Below are positions 1 through 8,071 of a DNA stretch of 64,000 nucleotides, piece after piece. Within the stretch, counting starts at the first letter, position 1; every line of letters starts with the position of its first letter. The translations under genes were made by a program, and so were the position numbers. Under the pieces are notes generated by a model, which was given only the letters and a program-made list of their open reading frames with translations, was not told the origin of the DNA and ran no database searches. Source of the stretch: CAYUMU01 sp964445985 (GTDB lineage: Bacteria > Planctomycetota > Planctomycetia > Pirellulales > S012-138); NCBI GenBank assembly GCA_964445985.1, contig CAYUMU010000004.1, positions 62,001-126,000 on the forward strand, written 5' to 3'.

Positions 1-1037
1 AAACGGGACGCCTGAGCTTTGGCGTGGGCGTGAACTCCGAAGCCGGCGTGCTCGGCAACATTGTGCTCGACGAGCAGAATTTCGACATTACCCGCGTGCC
101 CACCAGTTGGTCGCAGTTGGGAACGGGCACCGCGTTTCGCGGGGCCGGGCAGCGGTTGCGATTGGAAGCCGTGCCTGGCAACCAGGTGCAGCGGTATATG
201 ATGACGTTCCGCGAACCCTACTTCTTGGATTCGCCGGTGAGCTTTGGCGTGAACGCATTCTACTTTGACCGGCTCTACGACGACTGGACGGAACAGCGGC
301 TGGGCGGCAATGTGAGCCTGGGCTATCAGATTCGCCCCGACGTATCGGTGGGTTTGACGCTGCGGGCCGAAGACGTGAACATCAGCAACATCCCCTTCAA
401 CTCTCCGCAAGAGTTGCAAGACGTGCTCGGCGACAACGGTTTGTATTCGGCAAAACTGAGCCTGACGCGCGACACTCGCGATAGCTCGTTCCTGCCCACC
501 GAAGGGCATCGCATCGAGCTGGCTTATGAGCAGAATTTTGGTGACTTCGACTTCCCCCGGGTTACCGCCGAAGCCAGCCAGTACTTCATGTTGAGCCAGC
601 GCCCCGACGGTTCCGGACGCCACGTGCTGAGCGTGCGGGGCCGATTTGGCATCACGGGCAGTCAAACGCCTGTGTTCGAAAACTTCTTTGCTGGCGGTTT
701 CTCAACCTTGCGTGGTTTCGACTTCCGCGGCGCCTCGCCCGTTCAAAACGGCGTGGTCGTTGGTGGTGAGTTGATGGCGCTGGGATCGGTGGAGTACATG
801 GTGCCGCTGACCGCGGACGACATGCTTCGCGGCGTGGTGTTTTGCGACTTTGGCACGGTGGAGAGCGATGTTACTTTCGACAGCAACAACCTTCGCGTGG
901 CGCCGGGCGTGGGTCTTCGCATTACGATCCCCGCGATGGGCCCCGCGCCGATTGCTCTCGACTTTGCTTACCCCATGATGATGGCCGACACCGACGACAA
1001 GCAGATCTTCAGCTTCTACGTGGGGCTGTTGCGATAG
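1..1037 (+). CDS. bamA: BamA-type outer-membrane protein, C-terminal part
   Basis: This is the C-terminal portion of an Omp85/BamA-family beta-barrel protein, the family that inserts proteins into the outer membrane. The frame is open to the window edge, so the real start lies outside. Visible signatures are an SFGVGVNSEAGVLGNI stretch, the NFDITRVP segment, FRGAGQ, the REPYFLD barrel-strand motif, and TLRGFDFRG, which corresponds to the family's conserved (V/L)RG(F/Y) loop. The protein ends in a strand closing FYVGLLR, with aromatic and hydrophobic alternation as expected for the last barrel strand. The periplasmic POTRA repeats must lie upstream. The next gene is convergent, 42 bp away. Family membership is clear; whether this is the essential BamA or a paralogue cannot be decided from the fragment. 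Confidence 0.87.
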   Translation, partial: TGRLSFGVGVNSEAGVLGNIVLDEQNFDITRVPTSWSQLGTGTAFRGAGQRLRLEAVPGNQVQRYMMTFREPYFLDSPVSFGVNAFYFDRLYDDWTEQRLGGNVSLGYQIRPDVSVGLTLRAEDVNISNIPFNSPQELQDVLGDNGLYSAKLSLTRDTRDSSFLPTEGHRIELAYEQNFGDFDFPRVTAEASQYFMLSQRPDGSGRHVLSVRGRFGITGSQTPVFENFFAGGFSTLRGFDFRGASPVQNGVVVGGELMALGSVEYMVPLTADDMLRGVVFCDFGTVESDVTFDSNNLRVAPGVGLRITIPAMGPAPIALDFAYPMMMADTDDKQIFSFYVGLLR

Positions 1038-1079
1038 CGTCGCCGGGCACAACCATCGGGCCGATCTTGGTTCGATCCG

Positions 1080-1670
1080 CTACTCGCCCGGCGAAGAGCC
1101 TCGCTGCATGTGATCCGCCTTGTTGAGAAGTTGGTTCTCCCCGGACGTCGGCTCGGCAGACTCTGGCTCGGTAGACTCGTTCTTACTCAACTCGGGGGCG
1201 GGGGACTTGCCACCGCTCAACTGCCGAGCAATCAGGCGTTCCGTCACGCCTACTCCCAGCAACACCACCACGCCCAGGGCCACGGTGAGCACGGCTACGC
1301 TGTAGTAGCCAATGCCGCAGGCAATGCCCACCGATCCCACCACCCAAATTCCGGCAGCCGTGGTAATGCCCTGCACCGATCGGTGGCTTTGAATGATGGT
1401 GCCAGCGCCCAAAAAGCCAATTCCGCCAATCACGCCGCTGACCACGCGGAGCGGATCGGCGCTAACGGTATGATTGGGATCGGCCTGGGCCGCTTCGAAA
1501 ATTTTTAATGTGATCAGGGTAAACGCGGCCGCGCCCAAGGCAACCATCATGTGGGTGCGCACCCCGGCGGGCTTGTTCTGCGCTTCTCGTTCCCAGCCGA
1601 GCACCGCTCCGCAGGCAATCGCCGCCAGCATGCGAACCGCAATATCCCCAACGTCATCCGGGTAAAACAA
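1080..1670 (-). CDS. MgtC/SapB-family inner-membrane protein
   Basis: A 196-residue polytopic membrane protein of the MgtC family, which in other bacteria modulates Mg2+ homeostasis and F-type ATPase activity. The signature is strong: an N-terminal segment with GAVLGWEREAQNKPAGVRTH (residues about 21-40), then VSGVIGGIGFLGAGTII and the TTAAGIWVVGSVGIACG membrane segments. The C-terminal 40 residues are hydrophilic and rich in Ser, Glu and Pro. The start is a TTG: no in-frame ATG exists, and a GGAGG sits 11 nt upstream, inside the end of the preceding gene, whose stop is only 6 nt away. It is therefore probably translated from the same transcript as the 510-residue Tat protein upstream. Family assignment is firm; the substrate and role here are unknown. 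Confidence 0.85.
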   Translation of the reverse strand: MFYPDDVGDIAVRMLAAIACGAVLGWEREAQNKPAGVRTHMMVALGAAAFTLITLKIFEAAQADPNHTVSADPLRVVSGVIGGIGFLGAGTIIQSHRSVQGITTAAGIWVVGSVGIACGIGYYSVAVLTVALGVVVLLGVGVTERLIARQLSGGKSPAPELSKNESTEPESAEPTSGENQLLNKADHMQRGSSPGE

Positions 1671-1676
1671 GGAAGT

Positions 1677-3209
1677 CTAAACCTCCAGCGCGCCTCGAAT
1701 GCGCTTAACGAGGGCGTTGTCACGTTCGTCGGCGCCGTGCAAATTGAAAACCCCGGCCGCGAGAAATTGATTGCGCCATTCGGGCGATACGTGGTAGCAA
1801 TCTTCGAGCACGGCCGAACTGAACTTGTAGTCGTGGGCGTCGTCTCCCTTGAGGAAGACCAACGTGCGACCCGCCTCGACGAGCGCCTCGGGCCGCTGGT
1901 CGCGAAGCACGGAAAGCGCCTTTCGCGCAGCCGCCATGCGATCGCCCGCCAGGTTCGCGAACACCTCGGTAACGGCTTCCGGACCCTGCGACGAAACATC
2001 CTCCGGCTGCAGCGCGGCGATATCGATATCGCCCAGCTTGCCGCGATTCTTCATTTCGTCGCGGAACATGGTCAGGAAGGCCGCGGCTTGCAACAGCATG
2101 AGCTTGCGGGCGCCATCGTCCTTGGCCCACTCAAACGCGTAACGCAGGGCGTTCGCCGTAGTCAGGGCGTGCAGCGCCACGATGCCGCGTTGTCGCATGA
2201 GCAACTCGCCGCCGGCCAGGAACACGGCGTCCCATAGCACCTGCGGGTGGTAACCGGCATTGCTGAGCTTCAGTACTTCATCGCAAATTTCAGCATGGCC
2301 CGCAGTGCGAAACGCGGTGAGCAACTCGCGCGTGGCCTGGGGATCGCGGCGGCCGGTCACCCAATCTTCGCGGAACTTGCCCAGCAGGTTTTGATTGCGC
2401 CGCCAGGGAGCGTCGGCCACCAGGTCGTTCTCGGCCGGATTGGGTTCGCCGCGGCGGTTTTGCAGGGCGTAAGCCAGACCGCGGATGATGGGCTCGGCAT
2501 GCTCCCAACCAATGGTTTGCAGCGTGCGGAAGCTATTGGCCACGTAGATGGCTTTGTGGCCAATCGAACGGAAATCGCGGGCGCCGTAGCGATAGAACAG
2601 CTCGCAAATTTCGTTCGCGCCCGCCGCCCGCGCCAGGCCAGCGGCAGCCACGTCGGCGGCCTCTTCGTCCCAGTTATCCATGGCCGCGGTGAAAGCCTGC
2701 ACGGCGCGGTGCGGCTCGGGCACGGCCGATTCTTTGACCGGCCGCATGTGCCAGTCGCCTTCACTAACATCTTGGCTTTGCGTTTTCTTGAAGTAGTCGA
2801 TTGCCCAGAAGATGGGAAGCCAGCGATGTTCGTCAGGTGAATTGAGGCTCGCCAGGTGAGCGGAGTTGACGACCAGCACGCCATGAAACTTGAAGCCCAC
2901 CGCGGGCCGCGGCTGAATATTGCGCACACCGGCCAAGAAGAGGGCAGCCAGCACTTCGCGGTAAGTCAAACCGGCATGAATGCGCTGGGCCACGACTTCC
3001 AGCAATTTCTCGCGAGGCGTATCCTCCAGCAGGCGCACAAGGGGTTCAATCTCGGGCGAGAGCGGAACCAGGCCATCGCTGTCGACCTCGGCGGCGCCAG
3101 CCCGCGGCAACTTGCCAAGAAAACCGAAATCCCCCAAACCACTGGCGGCGCCTCCGAGCAAGGTTGCCCCACCGGCGGCCAAGAACGAACGACGATTGGT
3201 TGAAAACAT
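1677..3209 (-). CDS. Tat-exported protein of unknown function
   Basis: A 510-residue protein that I cannot assign to a named family. The chosen ATG at 3209 gives an N-terminus MFSTNRRSFLAAGGATLLGG, a twin-arginine signal with an RRSFL core and a hydrophobic stretch, so export in folded form is expected. An upstream in-frame start at 3296 would bury this signal 29 residues in and is less likely. The mature part is mostly helical in appearance, with Ala/Leu-rich repeats similar to TPR- or HEAT-like packing, a conserved-looking FKFHGVLVVNSAHLAS segment and a HEIC-like Cys/His pair (GHAEICDEV). No catalytic motif is obvious. The MgtC-like gene follows 6 nt downstream. Similar unnamed Tat proteins with gluconate- or carotenoid-like annotations are common in Planctomycetota, but function is not inferable here. 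Confidence 0.72.
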   Translation of the reverse strand: MFSTNRRSFLAAGGATLLGGAASGLGDFGFLGKLPRAGAAEVDSDGLVPLSPEIEPLVRLLEDTPREKLLEVVAQRIHAGLTYREVLAALFLAGVRNIQPRPAVGFKFHGVLVVNSAHLASLNSPDEHRWLPIFWAIDYFKKTQSQDVSEGDWHMRPVKESAVPEPHRAVQAFTAAMDNWDEEAADVAAAGLARAAGANEICELFYRYGARDFRSIGHKAIYVANSFRTLQTIGWEHAEPIIRGLAYALQNRRGEPNPAENDLVADAPWRRNQNLLGKFREDWVTGRRDPQATRELLTAFRTAGHAEICDEVLKLSNAGYHPQVLWDAVFLAGGELLMRQRGIVALHALTTANALRYAFEWAKDDGARKLMLLQAAAFLTMFRDEMKNRGKLGDIDIAALQPEDVSSQGPEAVTEVFANLAGDRMAAARKALSVLRDQRPEALVEAGRTLVFLKGDDAHDYKFSSAVLEDCYHVSPEWRNQFLAAGVFNLHGADERDNALVKRIRGALEV

Positions 3210-3418
3210 GCGACGGCTCCCTCGGTGGTTGGAACGCCCGTCCGCCAAGGCCAGCGAACAGGCGCGAATTGGCAGCGTTAAACAACGAGCGGTCAACGCT
3301 GGGTGTCTTTCTTCCCCCCACTGGCTCGACCACGCAACGACGTTTCTACAGGGCCGCGTTTCTTCGGCGCGAATCGGCCGAGCCTGTGGGGCATTATACC
3401 GCGGCCCGGCCCCCGAAA

Positions 3419-3442
3419 CGAATGGGGACTATTCCCCATTCG
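3419..3442 (-). terminator. Perfect 10-bp hairpin, possible terminator of the beta-helix gene
   Basis: CGAATGGGGA and TCCCCATTCG are perfect inverted arms around a four-base loop. The hairpin lies about 117 nt downstream of the beta-helix gene stop and about 210 nt upstream of the Tat-protein start, both on the minus strand. Only a short T run (TTT) follows on that strand, so intrinsic termination is plausible but not certain. The rest of the 349-bp gap 3210-3558 holds no convincing gene. Confidence 0.4.
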
Positions 3443-3558
3443 GCCGCCATCACGTTTCAAGTCGCCGGGGCAGACAAGAGTTGCGGTTACTTGGAAGAGA
3501 CCTTGAAGGTAAATGGGGTTGCCTGCCGGCGGCCGGGCACACAACCTCAGCCGCCCGA

Positions 3559-4920
3559 TCAGGCTTTGCGTTCGGTCGTCACACCCGCGGCAGGATCCAG
3601 GTCGAGTGGCTTACCCTGAGGGCAGGTGACGATCGAGCTGGCGATCAGATTGTTGGCGCCGGCGCCCTGAAATCGAATGCCCCCCTGAGCAGCGGGCGTC
3701 TCCCGAGTTTCAGCCACATTGCAGCCCACGATAGACACTTGATGGCTTCGCAGAACGTCGATGCCAAAGGGAACGCCGTTGGTGAATTGGCATCCGTTGA
3801 CTTGCACGCGACGGCAGTCTTCGAGTTCCAGCAGCGAAGCCCCGGTTGGTTGCCCCGCGGGTTCTTCGTCGCGAAATGAGCACCCCTGCAGAATCACATC
3901 CTCGGATTTTACGATCTTCACGCCGGTATAGAGATTGCGCGAATGGCGACGGAAGCTATTGCTCCCCAGCGTGATCATTCGCGAGTTCTCAATCAGCAGA
4001 TTGCGGTGAGTTCCTGAGTAGATGCAGTTGCCGCTCATGACGATGTCGTGGCAGCCTTGCAAATGCACATTGGTTTCTTGATTGCCAATGATATTGCCGG
4101 TGATGGCGCAGATACCGGGACGAACATTGTTTTCGTCGTTATCGAGAATGCGAATATTCGCGCCGCCGGGCGAAGGGGTGGCCTGAATGGTGTTGGAAGC
4201 GATGGTGACTTCGGCAATGCTGGCCCCTTCGGCCGTGGTATCGATATAGATTTCGGCCGTGGGTTCCGGTTCGGATTCATGGACCCGATGGTTATTGTAT
4301 TCGATATCGTTGCCGGTGATTTGCAGGTTGCGCACTTCAGAGCGTTCGATCCGGATACCGCCCAGGCGGTTGTAGCTGATATGACAACCAATGATGTTGA
4401 TCTGATGCAGATTAAGCTGGTCGAGAAAAATACCGATGCCGCGATTTTGATAGATATGGCAGTGCGAAATGAGCACGTTGCGATTGCGTTGATAGAGCCG
4501 GACTCCATGGCGAAGCTTTTGCAGCAGCACGCCTTCGAGGGTGGCCTGCATGGTGCCCACGAACTCGATGCCATCGGCCTCGGGATGGGCGCCTTCAATC
4601 ACCAAGCTCGAAACGGTGGGCATCCGCTGCACGCTGCTTACGCGAGGCTGCACGCTCGTGGGATCGCCGGTGCCGGCGTGCGTGCCCACAAAGCGGAACG
4701 CCGGGCCAGAACCCGTCATGATCACTCGCGCCGTTCCGCCCGATCCGTTCAAAGCCAGGGGGCCGTGGCGATCCAGATCGATTTCGACAGTGCGCGAGAT
4801 GCGATACACGCCGCGGGGAAAGGTCACCAGGCCCTCGCCGTCGGCCACGGCATGCAGAATAGCGTCGGTGTCATCGGTTTGGCCGTCGCCAGCGGCGCCA
4901 AAGTTGCGAACATCGCCCAT
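3559..4920 (-). CDS. Right-handed parallel beta-helix protein (pectate-lyase superfamily)
   Basis: A 453-residue protein opening with MGDVRNFGAAGDGQTDDTDA, the typical N-terminal signature of pectate-lyase-3/polygalacturonase-like beta-helix proteins, where the aspartates cap the helix. The rest is a long run of coil repeats with the pattern hydrophobic-x-hydrophobic-x-G/N-C/N (for example ITGNDIEYNN, ITGNIIGNQ, LQGCSFRD, VNGCQFTNG, IVGCNVAE), as in parallel beta-helices. The ATG at 4920 is preferred because the longer reading from 5010 adds a basic, proline-rich leader with no similarity to the fold. No signal peptide is visible, so it may act in the cytosol or be released otherwise. Substrate is unknown; a carbohydrate-active or purely structural role is equally possible. 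Confidence 0.8.
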   Translation of the reverse strand: MGDVRNFGAAGDGQTDDTDAILHAVADGEGLVTFPRGVYRISRTVEIDLDRHGPLALNGSGGTARVIMTGSGPAFRFVGTHAGTGDPTSVQPRVSSVQRMPTVSSLVIEGAHPEADGIEFVGTMQATLEGVLLQKLRHGVRLYQRNRNVLISHCHIYQNRGIGIFLDQLNLHQINIIGCHISYNRLGGIRIERSEVRNLQITGNDIEYNNHRVHESEPEPTAEIYIDTTAEGASIAEVTIASNTIQATPSPGGANIRILDNDENNVRPGICAITGNIIGNQETNVHLQGCHDIVMSGNCIYSGTHRNLLIENSRMITLGSNSFRRHSRNLYTGVKIVKSEDVILQGCSFRDEEPAGQPTGASLLELEDCRRVQVNGCQFTNGVPFGIDVLRSHQVSIVGCNVAETRETPAAQGGIRFQGAGANNLIASSIVTCPQGKPLDLDPAAGVTTERKA

Positions 4921-5167
4921 GGTGGTCTCGTTTGGATTTGGGGAAGCGGGGTGGGGGTGGATCGCGCGGAGCCGGTTGGGTGTTTTAGTAGCGTTGAGCC
5001 GGCAGGCCAAGCATACTAGTCCGCTCCGGCGCGAACGAGCGAAATTCGATCATAATCGGAACCGGCTCGCTTCGCGCGGCTGGAATTGATTCTCGTATGC
5101 TGGCCGGATCCTACCGTTCTGGCCCGGCAATCCTTCCCTCCCAGCATGAACGCTGCCCACCACGCCC

Positions 5168-7825
5168 ATGAAAAATTCCTCGATGCTGCTCCGAACTTTG
5201 AGTGCTCGCTGCCTGGTTGTCGTAAGCTTGCTGTTGATGGCCGATCCGCGGGCGTTGCTCTTTGCCAATGCCCCCCTCGGCACGGCAACAACTTCCTACC
5301 TGCCGGCCAAAACCAAATTCAACCCGGCGGTGCCTACCCCCGAAGCGTTCCTGGGCTTCGAGATCGGTTCGCGGCATCTCACGCACGAGCAGTTGGTGAG
5401 CTACTTGCGCGCCTTGGCGAAGGCTTCTGACCGGGTTGCCATCGAAGAGTACGGACGCAGCCACGGCGATCGGCCGCTCTTGCTGCTCACCATTACCTCG
5501 GCCGCCAATGCCAGGCAAATCGAAGACCTGCGGAAGGCGCACCTCCGCTGGGCCGATCCCCAAGCTGCTCCCCAACAGAACCAGACCGCGGCCGACTTGC
5601 CGGTGGTGCTGAACATGGGCTACGGCATTCACGGCAACGAGCCGAGCGCTACCAACGCCGCCCCCGTGGTGGCTTACTACCTGGCAGCCGCACAGGGCAA
5701 AGACGTGGAAAACCTGCTGAACAACGTGATCGTGCTGCTCGACCCCTGTTTAAATCCCGACGGCTTTGAGCGGTTCGCGCATTGGACCAATAACCATCGC
5801 GGCGCGATTGCGAACGATGACCGCGACCATCGCGAGCATCAAGAAACATTCCCCAGCGGCCGCACCAACTACTATTGGTTCGACCTCAATCGCGATTGGC
5901 TGCCGCTCACCCAGCCCGAAAGCCGGGCGCGTATGAAGTGGTATCACCGCTGGCTACCCAACGTGGTGCTCGATTACCACGAAATGGGAACCGACAATAC
6001 TTATTTTTTTCAGCCCGGCGTGCCACGGCGAAAGAACCCCTGGATACCGGCCAGAAACCTGGAACTGACGGCGAAGCTGGGAGACTTTCACGCCAAGGCG
6101 CTCGACGAAATCGGGTCGGCCTATTTCACCAAGGACCAGTTCGACGACTATTACCCCGGCAAAGGTTCCACCTACCCCGACCTGCACGGGGCGGTCGGCA
6201 TCTTGTTTGAGCAGGCCAGCAGCCGAGGGCAAGTGCAAGAGAGCGTCAACGGTCCGGTTTCGTTCCCGTACACCATTCGCAACCAGGTGGCGACCTCCAT
6301 CTCCAGCCTGCGGGGCACGCTGGCGCTCCAGGCCGAATTGAACCAGCACCAGCGCGAGTTCTATCAAGAAAACCTGCAACTGGCGAAGAAAGACACCACG
6401 CAAGGCTATGTGGTTTCGGCCCCAGGCGACCCTCAACGGCTTAAGCTGTTTCAAGCCTGGCTGGATCGGCAGCGGTTGGTATACGAACCATTAACGAAAC
6501 GCATTTCCGCCGACGGACGCACCTACCATCCAGGGGAAGCCCTGCTGATTCCCACGGCCCAACGAGACTACCGCTTTGTGCAGGCCGTGTTCGAACACCG
6601 CACGCAGTTTGAAGAGGCCGTGTTCTACGATATTTCGGCGTGGACGCTGCCGGATGCTTACGGCCTAACCTGGTCGGCTTTGGAGCAGTGGCCCGGCGCG
6701 AAGCCCACCAAGCACTCGAAAGCCGGCGAAGATCAAGCGCGCGTTGCGAAGGGCCTGGCTCCCATGCCCAAGCCCGCCGCATTCCAAGGCGACGAGGCGG
6801 CTTGCCTGATCGACTGGCGCGGTTACCACGCTCCCCGTCTGCTGCAGCAGTTGCACGCGCATGATTTCGAAGTGAAGGTGGCGATGCAGCCCTTCACCGC
6901 CCAGGTCGGCGAGCAATCGCAAGAGCTGGGCTACGGCACGCTGTTGGTTCCCCTGGGCAATCAGCGAGAGAAGTTGCCGCTGCTGCAGAAACTGCTGCGG
7001 CAGGCGGCCGCCGAAGGCGTGGCGTCGTTCGCCGTCGGTAGCGGGCTTTCGCTCGACGGACCCGACTTGGGCAGTCGTCGCTTCGCTCCCATCCAGCCGC
7101 GGCGGGCTCTGCTCGTGGTGGGCGAAGGCGTGAGCGCTTACGACGCGGGCGAGGTCTGGCGACTCTTCGACCAAACCCTGCAAATGCCAATCACCCTGAC
7201 CGACACGCATCGGCTGGGGAGCTTTGAATTTGGCAAGTACACCACGATTGTGGTCGTGAGCGGCAACTATCGCGCCGTGCCGGCCACCGCCGTGGAGCAG
7301 CTCAAACGCTGGGTTCAACAGGGAGGAACCCTGATCGCGTGCAGCGAAGGCGTGCGGTGGGTCGTTTCCACCGGCCTGGCCGATGCCAAGTTTGTGAATT
7401 CACCCGCGCCGCGGGAAAGTGACGCCAAAGCGCGTCGCCCGTATGCCCAGGCCCAAGCATACGCGGCCAAGGATCTGGTGCGCGGCGTGATTCTCAAGGC
7501 CGAGGTCGATCCCACGCACCCGCTCGGTTTTGGCTACGACTGCCGCGAGATGGCCGTGATGCGAACGCACGAAACCTTTTTGCGGCCGTCGGACAACGCC
7601 TACTCCAGCCCCGTGGTCTATCGCCCCGGGGCCTTGCTCAGCGGATATATGTCAAAAGTGAACCAGGAGTTGGCCGAGAACGCGGCCAGCGCCGTCATCG
7701 ACCAGCAAGGGCGTGGCCGCGTGGTGCTGCTGGCAGATAACCCCAACTTCCGCGGCTACTGGTTGGGCACCGAGCGATTGTTCGTGAATGCGGTGTTCTT
7801 TGGACAATTGATGGGCGAACCGTAA
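5168..7825 (+). CDS. Exported M14-family zinc carboxypeptidase
   Basis: An 885-residue protein with an N-terminal signal peptide (hydrophobic core LVVVSLLLMA, residues about 16-25) and an M14 metallocarboxypeptidase domain. The zinc ligands are recognisable: His155 and Glu158 in GIHGNEPS, and His271 in LDYHEMGTD. The likely catalytic glutamate is Glu348 in GILFEQASSRG, and CLNPDGFERF and FDLNRDW are typical family segments. After about residue 420 the protein continues with a long region carrying a glutamine-amidotransferase/ThuA-like flavour (VVSGNYRAVP, WVQQGGTLIACSEG), seen in other large planctomycete and Bacteroidota M14 proteins. It probably digests peptides in the periplasm or outside the cell. 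The gene stands alone, divergent from the beta-helix gene across a 247-bp gap. Confidence 0.88.
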   Translation: MKNSSMLLRTLSARCLVVVSLLLMADPRALLFANAPLGTATTSYLPAKTKFNPAVPTPEAFLGFEIGSRHLTHEQLVSYLRALAKASDRVAIEEYGRSHGDRPLLLLTITSAANARQIEDLRKAHLRWADPQAAPQQNQTAADLPVVLNMGYGIHGNEPSATNAAPVVAYYLAAAQGKDVENLLNNVIVLLDPCLNPDGFERFAHWTNNHRGAIANDDRDHREHQETFPSGRTNYYWFDLNRDWLPLTQPESRARMKWYHRWLPNVVLDYHEMGTDNTYFFQPGVPRRKNPWIPARNLELTAKLGDFHAKALDEIGSAYFTKDQFDDYYPGKGSTYPDLHGAVGILFEQASSRGQVQESVNGPVSFPYTIRNQVATSISSLRGTLALQAELNQHQREFYQENLQLAKKDTTQGYVVSAPGDPQRLKLFQAWLDRQRLVYEPLTKRISADGRTYHPGEALLIPTAQRDYRFVQAVFEHRTQFEEAVFYDISAWTLPDAYGLTWSALEQWPGAKPTKHSKAGEDQARVAKGLAPMPKPAAFQGDEAACLIDWRGYHAPRLLQQLHAHDFEVKVAMQPFTAQVGEQSQELGYGTLLVPLGNQREKLPLLQKLLRQAAAEGVASFAVGSGLSLDGPDLGSRRFAPIQPRRALLVVGEGVSAYDAGEVWRLFDQTLQMPITLTDTHRLGSFEFGKYTTIVVVSGNYRAVPATAVEQLKRWVQQGGTLIACSEGVRWVVSTGLADAKFVNSPAPRESDAKARRPYAQAQAYAAKDLVRGVILKAEVDPTHPLGFGYDCREMAVMRTHETFLRPSDNAYSSPVVYRPGALLSGYMSKVNQELAENAASAVIDQQGRGRVVLLADNPNFRGYWLGTERLFVNAVFFGQLMGEP

Positions 7826-7883
7826 GGGGGCGGCGTTCCGCTCCGAGCGAACCAGCAGGCGCCAATCTTCCGCTCAAAGGTCC

Positions 7884-7933
7884 GCGCGCATTGCCAGCAT
7901 TGACGGCAAGCCCGCAGGTCTGGCAATGCGCGC
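7884..7933 (+). terminator. Perfect 14-bp inverted repeat with 22-nt loop
   Basis: GCGCGCATTGCCAG at 7884-7897 is exactly complementary to CTGGCAATGCGCGC at 7920-7933. It lies 59 nt after the carboxypeptidase stop and 139 nt before the next gene. The following sequence is pyrimidine-rich (TTCTGCCTTTATCTCTTT) but not a clean T run, so it may be a terminator or a dispersed hairpin element. The remainder of the 7826-8071 gap shows no gene. Confidence 0.5.
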
Positions 7934-8071
7934 TTCTGCCTTTATCTCTTTACCGCGCTGAGTTGATCTCCCCGCGTTGGAGAGTTTGTTTTATAGATAC
8001 GGTCGCGCCGCGATTTCTTTCCAAAAACGAGTTGGCATCGCGCGGCGGTTCTTCCGTACGACGGTATTAGC

